Source of the DNA: CAZMVY01 sp964617875
Lineage (GTDB): Bacteria > Planctomycetota > Phycisphaerae > UBA1845 > PWPN01
Assembly (NCBI GenBank): GCA_964617875.1
Contig: CAZUAI010000018.1
Location: forward strand, 11,015-75,014
DNA length: 64,000 bases
Direction of reading: 5' to 3'
Every line of letters begins with the position of its first letter. Positions within the stretch are counted from its first letter, which is position 1. Of the stretch, positions 28,301-35,803 are shown one piece after another. A program made the position numbers and the translations under genes. Under the pieces are notes generated by a model. The model was given only the letters and a program-made list of their open reading frames with translations. It was not told where the DNA came from and searched no databases.

Positions 28301-28544
28301 TGCCGTGTCGAACGAGGCGGCCCTGACGCTCGCGAGGGCCCCTGCCGACTTCGATCTGGACGGCGACGTGGACCTGGCCGACTTCTCGGCGTTCCAGGCG
28401 TGTTTCAACGGCCCGAACCAGGCGGCGGCCGCGGGTTGCACCGGGAATGCCGACTTCGACGACGACAACGACGTCGATCTGTCGGACTTCGCGACCTTCA
28501 CAAGCTGCTTCAACGGCCCGAACCGGCCGCCGGCCTGCGACTGA
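25335..28544 (+). CDS. Large secreted glycosidase-like protein with PKD, Ig-like and dockerin-like domains
   Basis: About 1069 residues; start ATG 25335, after AAGGAAGG and before a signal peptide (AAAVVFGAVARPGPA). Residues 35-360 are a GH-A-like TIM barrel (INFVRIWCNYHWC, then YEVCNE201PDSHG with a likely acid/base Glu). A carbohydrate-binding-like sandwich (about 365-520) follows, then a PKD domain (about 527-615), a beta-rich region of unknown family (620-820), two Ig-like domains (about 826-1000) and two dockerin-like repeats (about 1004-1066; CFNGPNQA, CFNGPNRP). The reading frame is open upstream of 25335, but promoter and ribosome site support this start. It is convergent with the PEP-CTERM gene at 28578. 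Substrate unknown. Confidence 0.86.
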   Translation: MQKRLRWTGWAAAVVFGAVARPGPAVMLSRSGSTLLVDGQPARLIAYGDYGFVAEQAFDYAQFLDAMNAKGINFVRIWCNYHWCNDLTPFAGDRVNKYDLLTQNGTFYARLRNFVAYADTRGIVVQVCLFDGVALIDDAEGLRWDNFPYNNVNNLQSYLTSPSQYDDVGTEWWNLVNVPLIDRVVEELGDYGNVMYEVCNEPDSHGVSDAFNQAVVDRLYERLQLPQYTGSKVICVNAGSTSLQSYALSSPKVDVIARHINDPSQANDYNNLTKPVIVSNDGDASCYTAAFGGLPEPDRIARTVTILNNTFGSGAAFGHNHFEFLDKGINGSSWRTTDYNPRASNTNMGIVDTLVPYLAESALCNTGQPVQIDLGTTDAVNCLILLTNSDGDTSPADIGGRNCRSNTNPGGSPPDNYMYFGVNDSYAYQGSRPYLQITIEYYDTGTGSLVLEYDSSDTAPFPGNIYKAGGSIVLTGSNTWKQHTYHVTDAYFGNRQNVGADFRIAKVGGGFFYLDIVQVAEETGPRPPVAVVSASPVTGPPPLTVNFDGSASYDTDGTIAAYAWDFDNNGTTDATGATAGQVYAAEGTYVAKLTVTDNSGLADSEVVQIVVSVTTGSAFAPITAISPSGTFAGSAVVNTLTVQGFATPFGGLVGPPDVNSVEIIGGSSGINVGKARNLSTPSDVRTSMVGLQMGYSALGLSEAGERVRGYFPQTIYPDGTSKPEIFILEWAKTTDTFQVQLLGNGPGQAIVIVGTVQILATDFAGTSTQIDATSVGLQPVGGVAVNLDGIPGVCGVRGVQLPAEDGLGGITGLDPAVIAASPVYAPLQITTAPESQTKCPGESAVFAVAAVGRGQLAYQWQKDGTNIDGATGFSYTIGSVTAANAGSYRCVVTGACGSVESAAATLTVRAATAITQQPANQQVAPGATAVFTVAATGDGSPSYRWRKNGVDLFDGGNISGAATAQLQVVGVGPGDVAGYRCVATAGCGIAVSNEAALTLARAPADFDLDGDVDLADFSAFQACFNGPNQAAAAGCTGNADFDDDNDVDLSDFATFTSCFNGPNRPPACD

Positions 28545-28577
28545 CCGTCGTCCGGCAGGGCCGCAGATCGAGAGCCG

Positions 28578-29231
28578 TCACGCCCGGGAGAGGTGCCGCC
28601 GGGCATAGGCGGCCAGGCCCGCGAGGGCCGACAGGACGCTGACGACGCTCAGCGGTTCGGGGATCTGTCCGGGCGTCATGTCCACGCCCAGCAGTGACTC
28701 GAACGTCCCGTCGAAATCCTGGATCAGGAACGAGAGCGTGTACTGGCCCGTGTCCGGCAGGAGCACCGACACCGACCTCCAGCCCACGTTCACATCGTCG
28801 CCAAGGTAATGGCCCGGCGTGTTGTACTCGAAGAGCGTCTGCGCGCCGGTCGGCGTCAGCAGCGAGCCCACCGCGGCATCATAGAACGGCGCCACGTCCC
28901 CGAAATCGAAGAAATACGAGAAGCTCAGCGTCTCGCCCGCGTTCGCCGTAAATGTCTGGCTCAGCGTTGCCACGGTCGAGCCGCTCGTGTTCGTGCTGTG
29001 CAGCGACGCGAACAGCGTGCCTTCCCGTGCCGTCCACCAGCCGCCGGCCGGCGGCTGCGCCAGGCCCAGGAAGTCGCGTGCCCGCTCCTTGTCCACGGCG
29101 AGCACGGTCCCCGTCGTCGTCCAGCCCGAAAGGCCGCTCTCGAAGCCCCCGTTCGTCACCAGGGCCCACGACGCCCCGTTCGAGCCCAGCACGGTCAGTC
29201 CCGCCGCCGCGATCCACACGAAACGCTTCAT
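28578..29231 (-). CDS. PEP-CTERM protein, choice-of-anchor-like
   Basis: A 217-residue exported protein. ATG 29231 follows AAAGGAG and opens a signal peptide (MKRFVWIAAAGLTVLG). The mature part (LVTNGGFESGLSGWTTTG, then LSQTFTANAGETLSFSYFFDFGD) resembles jelly-roll carbohydrate-binding-like domains of many PEP-CTERM proteins. The C-terminus IPEP plus a hydrophobic helix and YARRHLSRA is the exosortase sorting signal. It lies 53 bp downstream of the beta-propeller dockerin gene and is likely co-transcribed with it, so one operon uses two different C-terminal tags. Confidence 0.87.
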   Translation of the reverse strand: MKRFVWIAAAGLTVLGSNGASWALVTNGGFESGLSGWTTTGTVLAVDKERARDFLGLAQPPAGGWWTAREGTLFASLHSTNTSGSTVATLSQTFTANAGETLSFSYFFDFGDVAPFYDAAVGSLLTPTGAQTLFEYNTPGHYLGDDVNVGWRSVSVLLPDTGQYTLSFLIQDFDGTFESLLGVDMTPGQIPEPLSVVSVLSALAGLAAYARRHLSRA

Positions 29232-29283
29232 GGTCCGGTTCTCCTTTCGAGTCGTTCTCCTGGTCATGGTCCTTTCCCCTTGC

Positions 29284-31500
29284 TCAGCCCGGGCACGCCG
29301 CCGGATTGTTCGGGCCGTTGTAACACGCCTGGAAAAACTGGTAGTCCGCCAGGTCCACGTCGTTGTCGTCGTCGAAGTCGGCATCGTCACAGCCCGCCTG
29401 TGTCGGCGGACGGTTCGCGCCGTTGAAACAGAGCTGGAACCTGCCGAAATCACTGATGTCCACGTCGCCATCGCCGTCCGCGTCGGCCACCGGGCACGTC
29501 ATGGCATCGATCGCGTCGTCGTCCATCACATTGGTGCCGTTGAGCAACTGGCCCTTCAGCCAGCCGCTCGTGTCGCCGGGCACGAACCCGCAATCGGCAA
29601 TGCGGAAGCCGAAGAGGGCGTCGTCGATGCCGTCGCCGGTGACGTCGCGGACGATGGGCGGCCGCACGGCCTGCGCCTCGACGCCGGACCGGCCGAAGCG
29701 GACGGTGGCGTTGTTGAGCGTCCGCACGTCAAACACGGTACTGCCGAGCACGGCCACATAGACCGTATTGGGGCGATCGAGGCAGATGGAGTTCGGCGTG
29801 CGGTTCGGCTCGATGTCGATCGCGAACCGCGGCGCGGCGGCAATCGTCAGGTCCTCGAGGATCGGCGTGACTTCGCTGCCCTGCGGCCGCGAGAGGGTGG
29901 CCTCCACCTGAACGAAGCGGCCGATGATCCCCAGCCCGATGAGGCTTCCGCCATTGGTCACGGGCTGCCAGGCCTTCGCCGACAGACCCGCCTGGGTGTC
30001 GGCTCCGCGGACTCTGACCGTAACGCCTGTTCCGGCAGGCTCCTGACTCGTCCAGGAACAGCAGCCCCACTCCTTCCCGTCCGTCCCGCCGTCATGCACG
30101 ACCGTCCACGTCCCGGACGGGTAGGTTGTCGTCAGCTGGGTCCCCGTCATGTCGCTGTAGTTGTAGACGGAACCGCCGATCGTGACCGTCAGATCCACGG
30201 CGCCAAGACCGTCCGCACCGCCATTCGGGTCGATCCGCATGACGGTGCCGGAACCGTTGTTCGTCACCCAGATCTTGAGGTTGCTGTCCACGGCGACACC
30301 CGTCGGATCGCTCCCCACGGCGATCGTCTTCAACACGGTACCGGCGTTGTTCAGACGGCAGATCCTGTTGCTCGTGCTCGCGGCAACCCAGACGTGATTG
30401 TCCGCCGGCGACACCGCCAGGCCACGCGCGCCGGAGGCGCCGATGTAGTAGTCCCCCACCTGCGTTCCGTCGTGCGCGAACTTTCGCACTCTGTTGTCGC
30501 TGTATCGGGCGTTCCAGACGAAACCGTTCGTGTCGATTGCCAGCCCGTAGGAGTAGGGAGACGGCAGCCGCCTGCCCGTCATGGTGTTCAGATCAAAACG
30601 AAGCAGGTCGCAACTGGAGCAGTTGCTCGACGCGGACCACAGGATATTGCTTGAATCAATGAACCCGCCGTAGCCGCCCACGCCGTACGCGCCGTTGCTG
30701 AAGCTTGCGATGCGAGCCCCGGTCGCGTTGTCCAGCTTCCAGAACGTCGAAGTGGCCAGGCCGCCGACCCAGATGTTGTTGTCGGGACCGACGGAAACAT
30801 GACGGGACTCGGCCGTGCCGGGGAGGATCTGGAACACGAGAATCGCCTCGTCCTCCGCATCCTGCACGAGAGCCGGGGCGCCGTCGGGCTTGACGACCGT
30901 ATCATTGATGGCCGGCCATGCGAGGATGTTGCCGAGGCCTCGCGACGTCTTGATGAGCCCGTCGCCGTCGCGGTCCACGCACGTGTTGTAGCTGAATGGC
31001 GGAGCCAGGTACTGCCCCGTCGGATCGGGCGTGAACGAGCCGTCGGCGTTCTTCCGGCCGCGCGTCCCGCCGACAACCAGGCCGATCTTCACGATGCACG
31101 AAGGACGCGACTTCACGCGATCGCCGCACCACACGTTACCGAGCTTGTCCACGGTCGTGCGCGACGGATTGGACGCATACCCCTGCGGGGCGCTGCGGTA
31201 TTCGCCCAGAATCTGCCCCGTGTTCACGTCGATCCGGACCACCGTCCCATGACCCGTGGCCGCGATGTTGATAAACGGATACGGCGCGACGACTGCGCGA
31301 TTGATCTGCAACTGGTCCGCCACGTCGTGATTCAGATTGACCAGCGTGCCCTCGTCGAAATCGGCGTTCGTCGTGTACGTGCGACTCTCGCCGCCGGTAC
31401 ACGGACTGTTGCCTGCGGCGAGCCCGACGCCGACAACGCATGTGGCCGCAAACGCGGCGAGCGCACCGGCCCAACCTCCCGGAATCGTTCGTGATTGCAT
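29284..31500 (-). CDS. Secreted beta-propeller (NHL/streptogramin-lyase-like) protein with dockerin-like tail
   Basis: About 738 residues. ATG 31500 has GAGGAGG upstream and a signal peptide (AFAATCVVGVGLAAG). Residues 40-460 carry repeating beta-propeller blades with GxxxxVSVGPDNNIWVGG, GLAIDTNGFVWNARYSDNRV, GLAVSPADNHVWVAAS and GVAVDSNLKIWVTNN, typical of NHL/Vgb-like propellers. A beta domain follows, then two dockerin-like repeats (CFNGANRP, CYNGPNNP). It could be a lyase, an esterase or a binding scaffold; no catalytic residues can be assigned. It has its own near-consensus promoter 200 bp upstream and leads the operon with the PEP-CTERM gene. Confidence 0.86.
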   Translation of the reverse strand: MQSRTIPGGWAGALAAFAATCVVGVGLAAGNSPCTGGESRTYTTNADFDEGTLVNLNHDVADQLQINRAVVAPYPFINIAATGHGTVVRIDVNTGQILGEYRSAPQGYASNPSRTTVDKLGNVWCGDRVKSRPSCIVKIGLVVGGTRGRKNADGSFTPDPTGQYLAPPFSYNTCVDRDGDGLIKTSRGLGNILAWPAINDTVVKPDGAPALVQDAEDEAILVFQILPGTAESRHVSVGPDNNIWVGGLATSTFWKLDNATGARIASFSNGAYGVGGYGGFIDSSNILWSASSNCSSCDLLRFDLNTMTGRRLPSPYSYGLAIDTNGFVWNARYSDNRVRKFAHDGTQVGDYYIGASGARGLAVSPADNHVWVAASTSNRICRLNNAGTVLKTIAVGSDPTGVAVDSNLKIWVTNNGSGTVMRIDPNGGADGLGAVDLTVTIGGSVYNYSDMTGTQLTTTYPSGTWTVVHDGGTDGKEWGCCSWTSQEPAGTGVTVRVRGADTQAGLSAKAWQPVTNGGSLIGLGIIGRFVQVEATLSRPQGSEVTPILEDLTIAAAPRFAIDIEPNRTPNSICLDRPNTVYVAVLGSTVFDVRTLNNATVRFGRSGVEAQAVRPPIVRDVTGDGIDDALFGFRIADCGFVPGDTSGWLKGQLLNGTNVMDDDAIDAMTCPVADADGDGDVDISDFGRFQLCFNGANRPPTQAGCDDADFDDDNDVDLADYQFFQACYNGPNNPAACPG

Positions 31501-31703
31501 CCTGTGTCCTCCTCTGGTTCCGGCGGCATTCGCGCGCGAACGGCGCAAAGGAACCGCCTGCATCGGACAACCAAACCCAAACATGTCAACGACACCAACG
31601 AAGGGACGACAACGTGATCGCTGCCAGAGTCACACGTCACACCCTTGACCGACCAGCCATGCCTTGGCGAATACCTTCAAGGCTCGACTGTCGAACGATC
31701 GTC

Positions 31704-31732
31704 ATACTAGGGTCTTTTATCCACTGTGTCAA
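31704..31732 (-). promoter_or_regulatory. Near-consensus sigma-70 promoter for the beta-propeller operon
   Basis: On the minus strand a perfect TTGACA (31732-31727), a 17-nt spacer and TAGTAT (31709-31704) are present. Transcription should start near 31697, leaving a leader of about 195 nt to the gene start at 31500. The leader may hold regulatory structure but none is obvious. Confidence 0.75.
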
Positions 31733-31875
31733 GACGTTTATCGCTCCAGGCAAAAGGTTTTTTCACACAAATGCCATTTGTTATTGCGATGACTACAGTC
31801 GTATACATCCGGTGGGCCTTGTTTGTTGGCCATTGCCTTGGCTTGCGGCCGCAGGCCCTCGGTACAAACCCGTAA

Positions 31876-31904
31876 TTGACAGGCTGGCACGGGGATGCGA
31901 ACAT
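31876..31904 (+). promoter_or_regulatory. Candidate promoter for ybaB-recR
   Basis: TTGACA (31876-31881), a 17-nt spacer and GAACAT (31899-31904). The -35 box is perfect, the -10 box weak. An AAAGGA ribosome site follows 7 nt before the ybaB ATG. Confidence 0.45.
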
Positions 31905-31930
31905 CGCCCGTCTAGCCGAAAGGACGTACT

Positions 31931-32269
31931 ATGCTGGGTGGACTTGGAAACCTCGCCGGGCTGCTCAAGCAGGCGAAGCAGATGAAGGAACAGATGGAGC
32001 AGATGCAGGCCGAGCTGGAGCGCCGCACGTTCGACGCGGACGCCGGGGCCGGCCTGGTGATCGCCACGGTAAACGGAAAGGGCGACCTGGTCGGGATCAA
32101 GATCGACCCCAAGGCGGTGTCCGACATCGAGATGCTGGAAGACCTCGTGAAGGCGGCCGTCGCCGCCGCCAACGCCAAGAGCCGAGAGGCCGTCAAGGCC
32201 GAAATGGCCAGGTTGACGGGCGGACTTAATCTTCCCGGTCTATCGGAAATGCTTGGAGCTGGGCAGTAG
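31931..32269 (+). CDS. ybaB: YbaB/EbfC family nucleoid-associated protein
   Basis: A 112-residue DNA-binding protein. The N-terminal amphipathic helix (LAGLLKQAKQMKEQMEQMQAELE) and the central strands (VIATVNGKGDLVGIKIDP) are characteristic. YbaB dimers bind DNA like tweezers and almost always lie next to recR, as here: recR begins 6 bp after the stop. The Gly-rich C-terminus (LTGGLNLPGL) is also typical. Confidence 0.96.
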   Translation: MLGGLGNLAGLLKQAKQMKEQMEQMQAELERRTFDADAGAGLVIATVNGKGDLVGIKIDPKAVSDIEMLEDLVKAAVAAANAKSREAVKAEMARLTGGLNLPGLSEMLGAGQ

Positions 32270-32274
32270 CGCCG

Positions 32275-32877
32275 ATGTCGCAGGCACTACCGGAACCGCT
32301 GCAACGTCTGATGCGACAGCTTGAGGCGCTGCCGGGGATCGGGCCGCGAAGCGCCGAGCGGATCGCATTTCATCTGCTGCGAGCCGAGAGAAGCGAGGCG
32401 CTCGGGTTGGCCGATGCCATCCAGGATGTCAAAGAGAAGCTGCGGAATTGTTCTCAGTGCTTTAATCTTACGGACCAAGACCCGTGCGCGATCTGCGCGG
32501 ATCCGCGTCGGGACCGCTCGGTCATCCTCGTGGTGGAGCAGCCCAAGGACATCCTTGCGCTGGAGGCCACGGGGGTCGTGCGTGGCGTGTATCACGTGCT
32601 CATGGGACACATCGCGCCGCTGGAGGGCATCGAGCCGGGCGACCTGACGATCGAGGCCCTGATCGCCCGCGTTCGTCGCGGCGGCGTGGCCGAGGTCGTA
32701 CTCGCGACAAACCCGACGGTTGAAGGGGATGGCACGGCACTGCACCTGCACAGTCTTCTTGGCCCGCTCGGAGTCAAGGTGACGCGGCTCGCCCGCGGGC
32801 TGGCCGTAGGGTCGCAGGTGGAGTACGCGACCCGCGCCATGCTCGAGGCCGCGATTCTGGGCCGTACGTCCATGTAA
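32275..32877 (+). CDS. recR: Recombination protein RecR
   Basis: A 200-residue member of the RecFOR pathway that loads RecA on gapped DNA. The helix-hairpin-helix (LEALPGIGPRSAERIAFHLL), the four-Cys zinc finger (C59, C62, C71, C74) and the Toprim domain (ILVVEQPKDILALEATG, EVVLATNPTVEGDGTALHL) are complete and in order. Length is normal. Co-transcribed with ybaB. Confidence 0.97.
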   Translation: MSQALPEPLQRLMRQLEALPGIGPRSAERIAFHLLRAERSEALGLADAIQDVKEKLRNCSQCFNLTDQDPCAICADPRRDRSVILVVEQPKDILALEATGVVRGVYHVLMGHIAPLEGIEPGDLTIEALIARVRRGGVAEVVLATNPTVEGDGTALHLHSLLGPLGVKVTRLARGLAVGSQVEYATRAMLEAAILGRTSM

Positions 32878-33030
32878 ATGCTCGGGTTACAAACGGCACG
32901 GCGGGCCGGCCCCTGTCGCGCCGGCGAGGTTCTTGCGCGGCGCCAGCCCCTACAGCCGCGCCGGTTTCGCCATTCTCTCTCCCGCCTGCGCCGTGCGCGG
33001 GCGGGGCTGGACGCACGCGAGGGGATTGTT

Positions 33031-33039
33031 TGTTATAAT
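33031..33039 (+). promoter_or_regulatory. Extended -10 promoter of rpoN, predicted leaderless
   Basis: TGTTATAAT is a perfect extended -10 element (TG-N-TATAAT). It ends 5 nt before a GTG and 8 nt before the ATG of rpoN, so the transcript should begin at or next to the start codon. No -35 box or Shine-Dalgarno sequence is visible. Confidence 0.65.
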
Positions 33040-33047
33040 GGTTCGTG

Positions 33048-34499
33048 ATGTCGCAGTTTCTCTCACAGATTCCGTCGCAGGCCATGCGCCAGGAGCAGCG
33101 GCTGACGCCGCAGCTCATCCAGTCGATGGACATCCTCCAACTCCCGTTGGCGGCGCTGGAGGCCCGGATCAACGAGGAACTGGACCGCAACCCGCTGCTG
33201 GAGCGTGTCGAGAACGGCCATGCGCACGCCCCCGAACATCCGCCCGCGGACGCCTCGAAGGGGGCAAACCCGGAGGCGGTCGCGTTCACGCGGCTGGCCC
33301 GGATGTCGCGGGAATACGGCCTAGACGACGGCGACGAGCCGGCCTACGCCGGGCGGGCCCATGCGCCGTCGGGCGAGCGGGACGCCAAGCTCGACGCGAT
33401 GGCCAACAGCCCCAGCCGGCCGGTCTCGCTCCAGGAATACCTGCTCCAGCAATGGGGCCTCGAGGAGGTCGAGCCCGACATTCGAAAGGCCGGCGAGCAG
33501 ATCATCAACAACATCGAAGACGACGGGTGGCTCAAGACGGAACTCCGTGAGATCGCCCGGCAGACGGACCCGCCGATGGCGGAGGACCTGCTGGAGCGGG
33601 CCCTGGAGCGGGTTCACCTGCTCGAACCGGCGGGGATCGGCGGCCGCAACCTGCGCGAGGTTCTCCTGATTCAGCTCGCCGGGCTGCCCGGGAACCACGA
33701 CCTGGAAGAGAAGCTGATCGAGAACCACCTGGAAGACATCCAGAAGAACCGCTACCCGGCGATCGTGAAGGCGACGGGCCGCACGATTGAGGAGATCAAG
33801 GAGGCGGTCGCCCGCATCAGCCGGCTGCACCCGAAACCCGGCTACCTCGTCGTCGGCCGCGACGCACCGCCGATCATCCCGGACGTCATTGTGGATTATG
33901 CCGAGGACGGCGAGGGGTACACGGTGCGCCTGGCGCGGGGCAATTCGCCGCGTCTGCGGATCGCGCCGGTGTACCGGAAGATGCTGGAAGGGTCGGAGGG
34001 GAGCAAGACGGACCGGGATTTCCTGCGCCGCAACCTGGAGTCGGCGCGGGCGCTGATGGACGCGATCCACTATCGGCGCGACCGGCTGCTGGAACTGACG
34101 AAGGTGGTGGTGGAGCGTCAGCGGGAGTTCCTGGAACAGGGCCCGCAGGCGCTGAAGGTTCTGCGGATGAGCACGCTGGCGGAGGAGTTCGGCTGCGACC
34201 CATCGACGGTGAGCCGGACGGTGGCGGACAAGTACGTGCAGACCCCGCGCGGGATCTACCCGCTGCGGTATTTCTTCACCGGGGGCACGGAGAGCGCCGA
34301 GGGCGAGGAAACGAGCTGGGACAGCGTTCGGGCCCGCGTGCAGGACATTATCGCGAACGAGGACCCCAACGACCCGCTCAGCGACGAGCAGGTGGCGGCC
34401 CGGCTCCAGGGCGAAGGGCTGACCGTTTCGCGGCGTACGATCGCGAAGTACCGGCAGATCCTGAACATCCCGCCGGCGCGAGAGAGAAGAAAGTACTGA
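33048..34499 (+). CDS. rpoN: RNA polymerase sigma-54 factor
   Basis: A 483-residue sigma-54. Region I is Gln- and Leu-rich (RLTPQLIQSMDILQLPLAALEA); the core-binding domain contains PAGIGGRNLREVLLIQL; the helix-turn-helix is STLAEEFGCDPSTVSRTVADKY; and the RpoN box near the C-terminus reads SRRTIAKYRQILNIPPAR, the -24 recognition signature. Sigma-54 needs AAA+ activators, none of which is encoded in this window. The codon just upstream (GTG 33045) is an alternative start. A very strong -10 lies directly before the start codon. Confidence 0.97.
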   Translation: MSQFLSQIPSQAMRQEQRLTPQLIQSMDILQLPLAALEARINEELDRNPLLERVENGHAHAPEHPPADASKGANPEAVAFTRLARMSREYGLDDGDEPAYAGRAHAPSGERDAKLDAMANSPSRPVSLQEYLLQQWGLEEVEPDIRKAGEQIINNIEDDGWLKTELREIARQTDPPMAEDLLERALERVHLLEPAGIGGRNLREVLLIQLAGLPGNHDLEEKLIENHLEDIQKNRYPAIVKATGRTIEEIKEAVARISRLHPKPGYLVVGRDAPPIIPDVIVDYAEDGEGYTVRLARGNSPRLRIAPVYRKMLEGSEGSKTDRDFLRRNLESARALMDAIHYRRDRLLELTKVVVERQREFLEQGPQALKVLRMSTLAEEFGCDPSTVSRTVADKYVQTPRGIYPLRYFFTGGTESAEGEETSWDSVRARVQDIIANEDPNDPLSDEQVAARLQGEGLTVSRRTIAKYRQILNIPPARERRKY

Positions 34500-34587
34500 G
34501 TGCCGAATACGGAGGAGGGCCCCCGGGCGAGCGGTATGGCTCCGCACCGCCGGGGTCCGGTCGTCGGCACGACACGCGACCCGGGGG

Positions 34588-34616
34588 TTGCGGCCGCGCG
34601 GCGGCGGTGCTATTGT
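34588..34616 (+). promoter_or_regulatory. Candidate promoter for the alpha/beta hydrolase gene
   Basis: TTGCGG, a 17-nt spacer and TATTGT lie 34 bp before the gene start. Both boxes are moderate matches. Confidence 0.35.
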
Positions 34617-34649
34617 GGCCCCGTGGCGCGGTGGTAACGCTGGACACCC

Positions 34650-35786
34650 ATGATCGTTGCTGAGATCGCGCAGATTTCGGACGCCTCATTCGCGGCCATC
34701 TGGGAGGCCCTTGCGCGGAACTGGGCGCTGGGGTCCATCCTGCTGACGGTGGTGACGCTGGTCGTCGCGCCCTGGCTGATTCTCCGCAAGTACGTCCGGA
34801 TCATGTTCAACATCCTGAAGGACACGCCGCCGCCGCTGTCGATGGGGCCGCGCGATTTTCTGCGGATCCAGGGTGAGATGGTGAGCTTCCGGGCGTTCGA
34901 CGGGCTCGGTCTCCGGGGGATGTTCCTCTTCGGCGGGCACGGGGGGCGGCCGAAGGGCATGATCCTGTTCGCCCACGAGTTCGCGAGCGACATGTACAGC
35001 TGCGCGCGGTACTGCCGGCCGCTGCTCGATGCGGGGTACGACATCTTCACGTTCGACTTCCGGGGGCACGGCGGCTCGAGCAACCTTGAGAACTACCAGG
35101 CCCGTCAGTGGGTCACAAACCACGAGGTGGCCGACATGATGGGCGCCCTGGCCTACGTCGAGGACTGGCTCGAGGCGCAGGGACGGCCGCGGGAGGTCGG
35201 CCTGTTCGGGATTTCGCGCGGGGCGGGGGCGGCGATTCTGGCGGCGTCGCGCAACCCGTGCGTCCGGGCGATCATCTCCGACAGCGGCTTCAGCAACGAC
35301 ACGACGCTCGAGCACCTGATGAAGCGGTGGGCGTACATCTTCGCGAAGGTCCGGTTCGTGTACGAGAACCACCCGCCGCAGTTCTGGCAGTTCCTGCGGT
35401 GGCTTCTGTTCCGGGAATGCCGGCGGAAGCTGCACTGCGAGTTCCCGTCGGTCCGCCGGGTCCTGTCGCGGATGAAGCCGCGGCCGGTGCTGTTCATCCA
35501 CGGCGAGAAGGACAGCTACATTCCGTACGAGCAGACGGAGCTTCTCTACGCGCTCGCCCGCCGTCCGAAGCACCTGTGGATCGTGCCGGGCGCCAAGCAC
35601 AACCAGTCGGTCATCACGCAGCCGCAACGCTACGCGGACCGGACGGTGGCCTTCTTTGACAGATATCTCGCGGGGGCCGGGGCGGCGGAGCCGTCGCATG
35701 CCCTGGATGAATCGACAACCCCGGACATCCGGCCGGCGCTCGTGCTCGGCCGACGCGGAAGCAGGCGGCGCGCGAAGGCCGGCTGA
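34650..35786 (+). CDS. Membrane-anchored alpha/beta hydrolase
   Basis: A 378-residue protein. Residues 28-50 (SILLTVVTLVVAPWLIL) form one transmembrane anchor. The rest is an alpha/beta hydrolase fold: oxyanion strand MILFAHEFASD, HGGSS loop, nucleophile elbow GISRG (S near 190), acid in FIHGEKDSYIPYEQ and catalytic His in GAKHNQS. Substrate unknown; similar proteins are annotated as serine aminopeptidase S33-like hydrolases or lysophospholipases. The C-terminal tail is Arg/Lys-rich. Convergent with the GAP1-like gene, with 17 bp between stops. Confidence 0.85.
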   Translation: MIVAEIAQISDASFAAIWEALARNWALGSILLTVVTLVVAPWLILRKYVRIMFNILKDTPPPLSMGPRDFLRIQGEMVSFRAFDGLGLRGMFLFGGHGGRPKGMILFAHEFASDMYSCARYCRPLLDAGYDIFTFDFRGHGGSSNLENYQARQWVTNHEVADMMGALAYVEDWLEAQGRPREVGLFGISRGAGAAILAASRNPCVRAIISDSGFSNDTTLEHLMKRWAYIFAKVRFVYENHPPQFWQFLRWLLFRECRRKLHCEFPSVRRVLSRMKPRPVLFIHGEKDSYIPYEQTELLYALARRPKHLWIVPGAKHNQSVITQPQRYADRTVAFFDRYLAGAGAAEPSHALDESTTPDIRPALVLGRRGSRRRAKAG

Positions 35787-35803
35787 GCGCCGCGTTCCCC
35801 CGA

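Noticed and set aside
10619..31500. A true cellulosome
   Set aside because: Dockerin-like tags are present but no cohesin-bearing scaffoldin is in the window and the repeat differs from clostridial dockerins.
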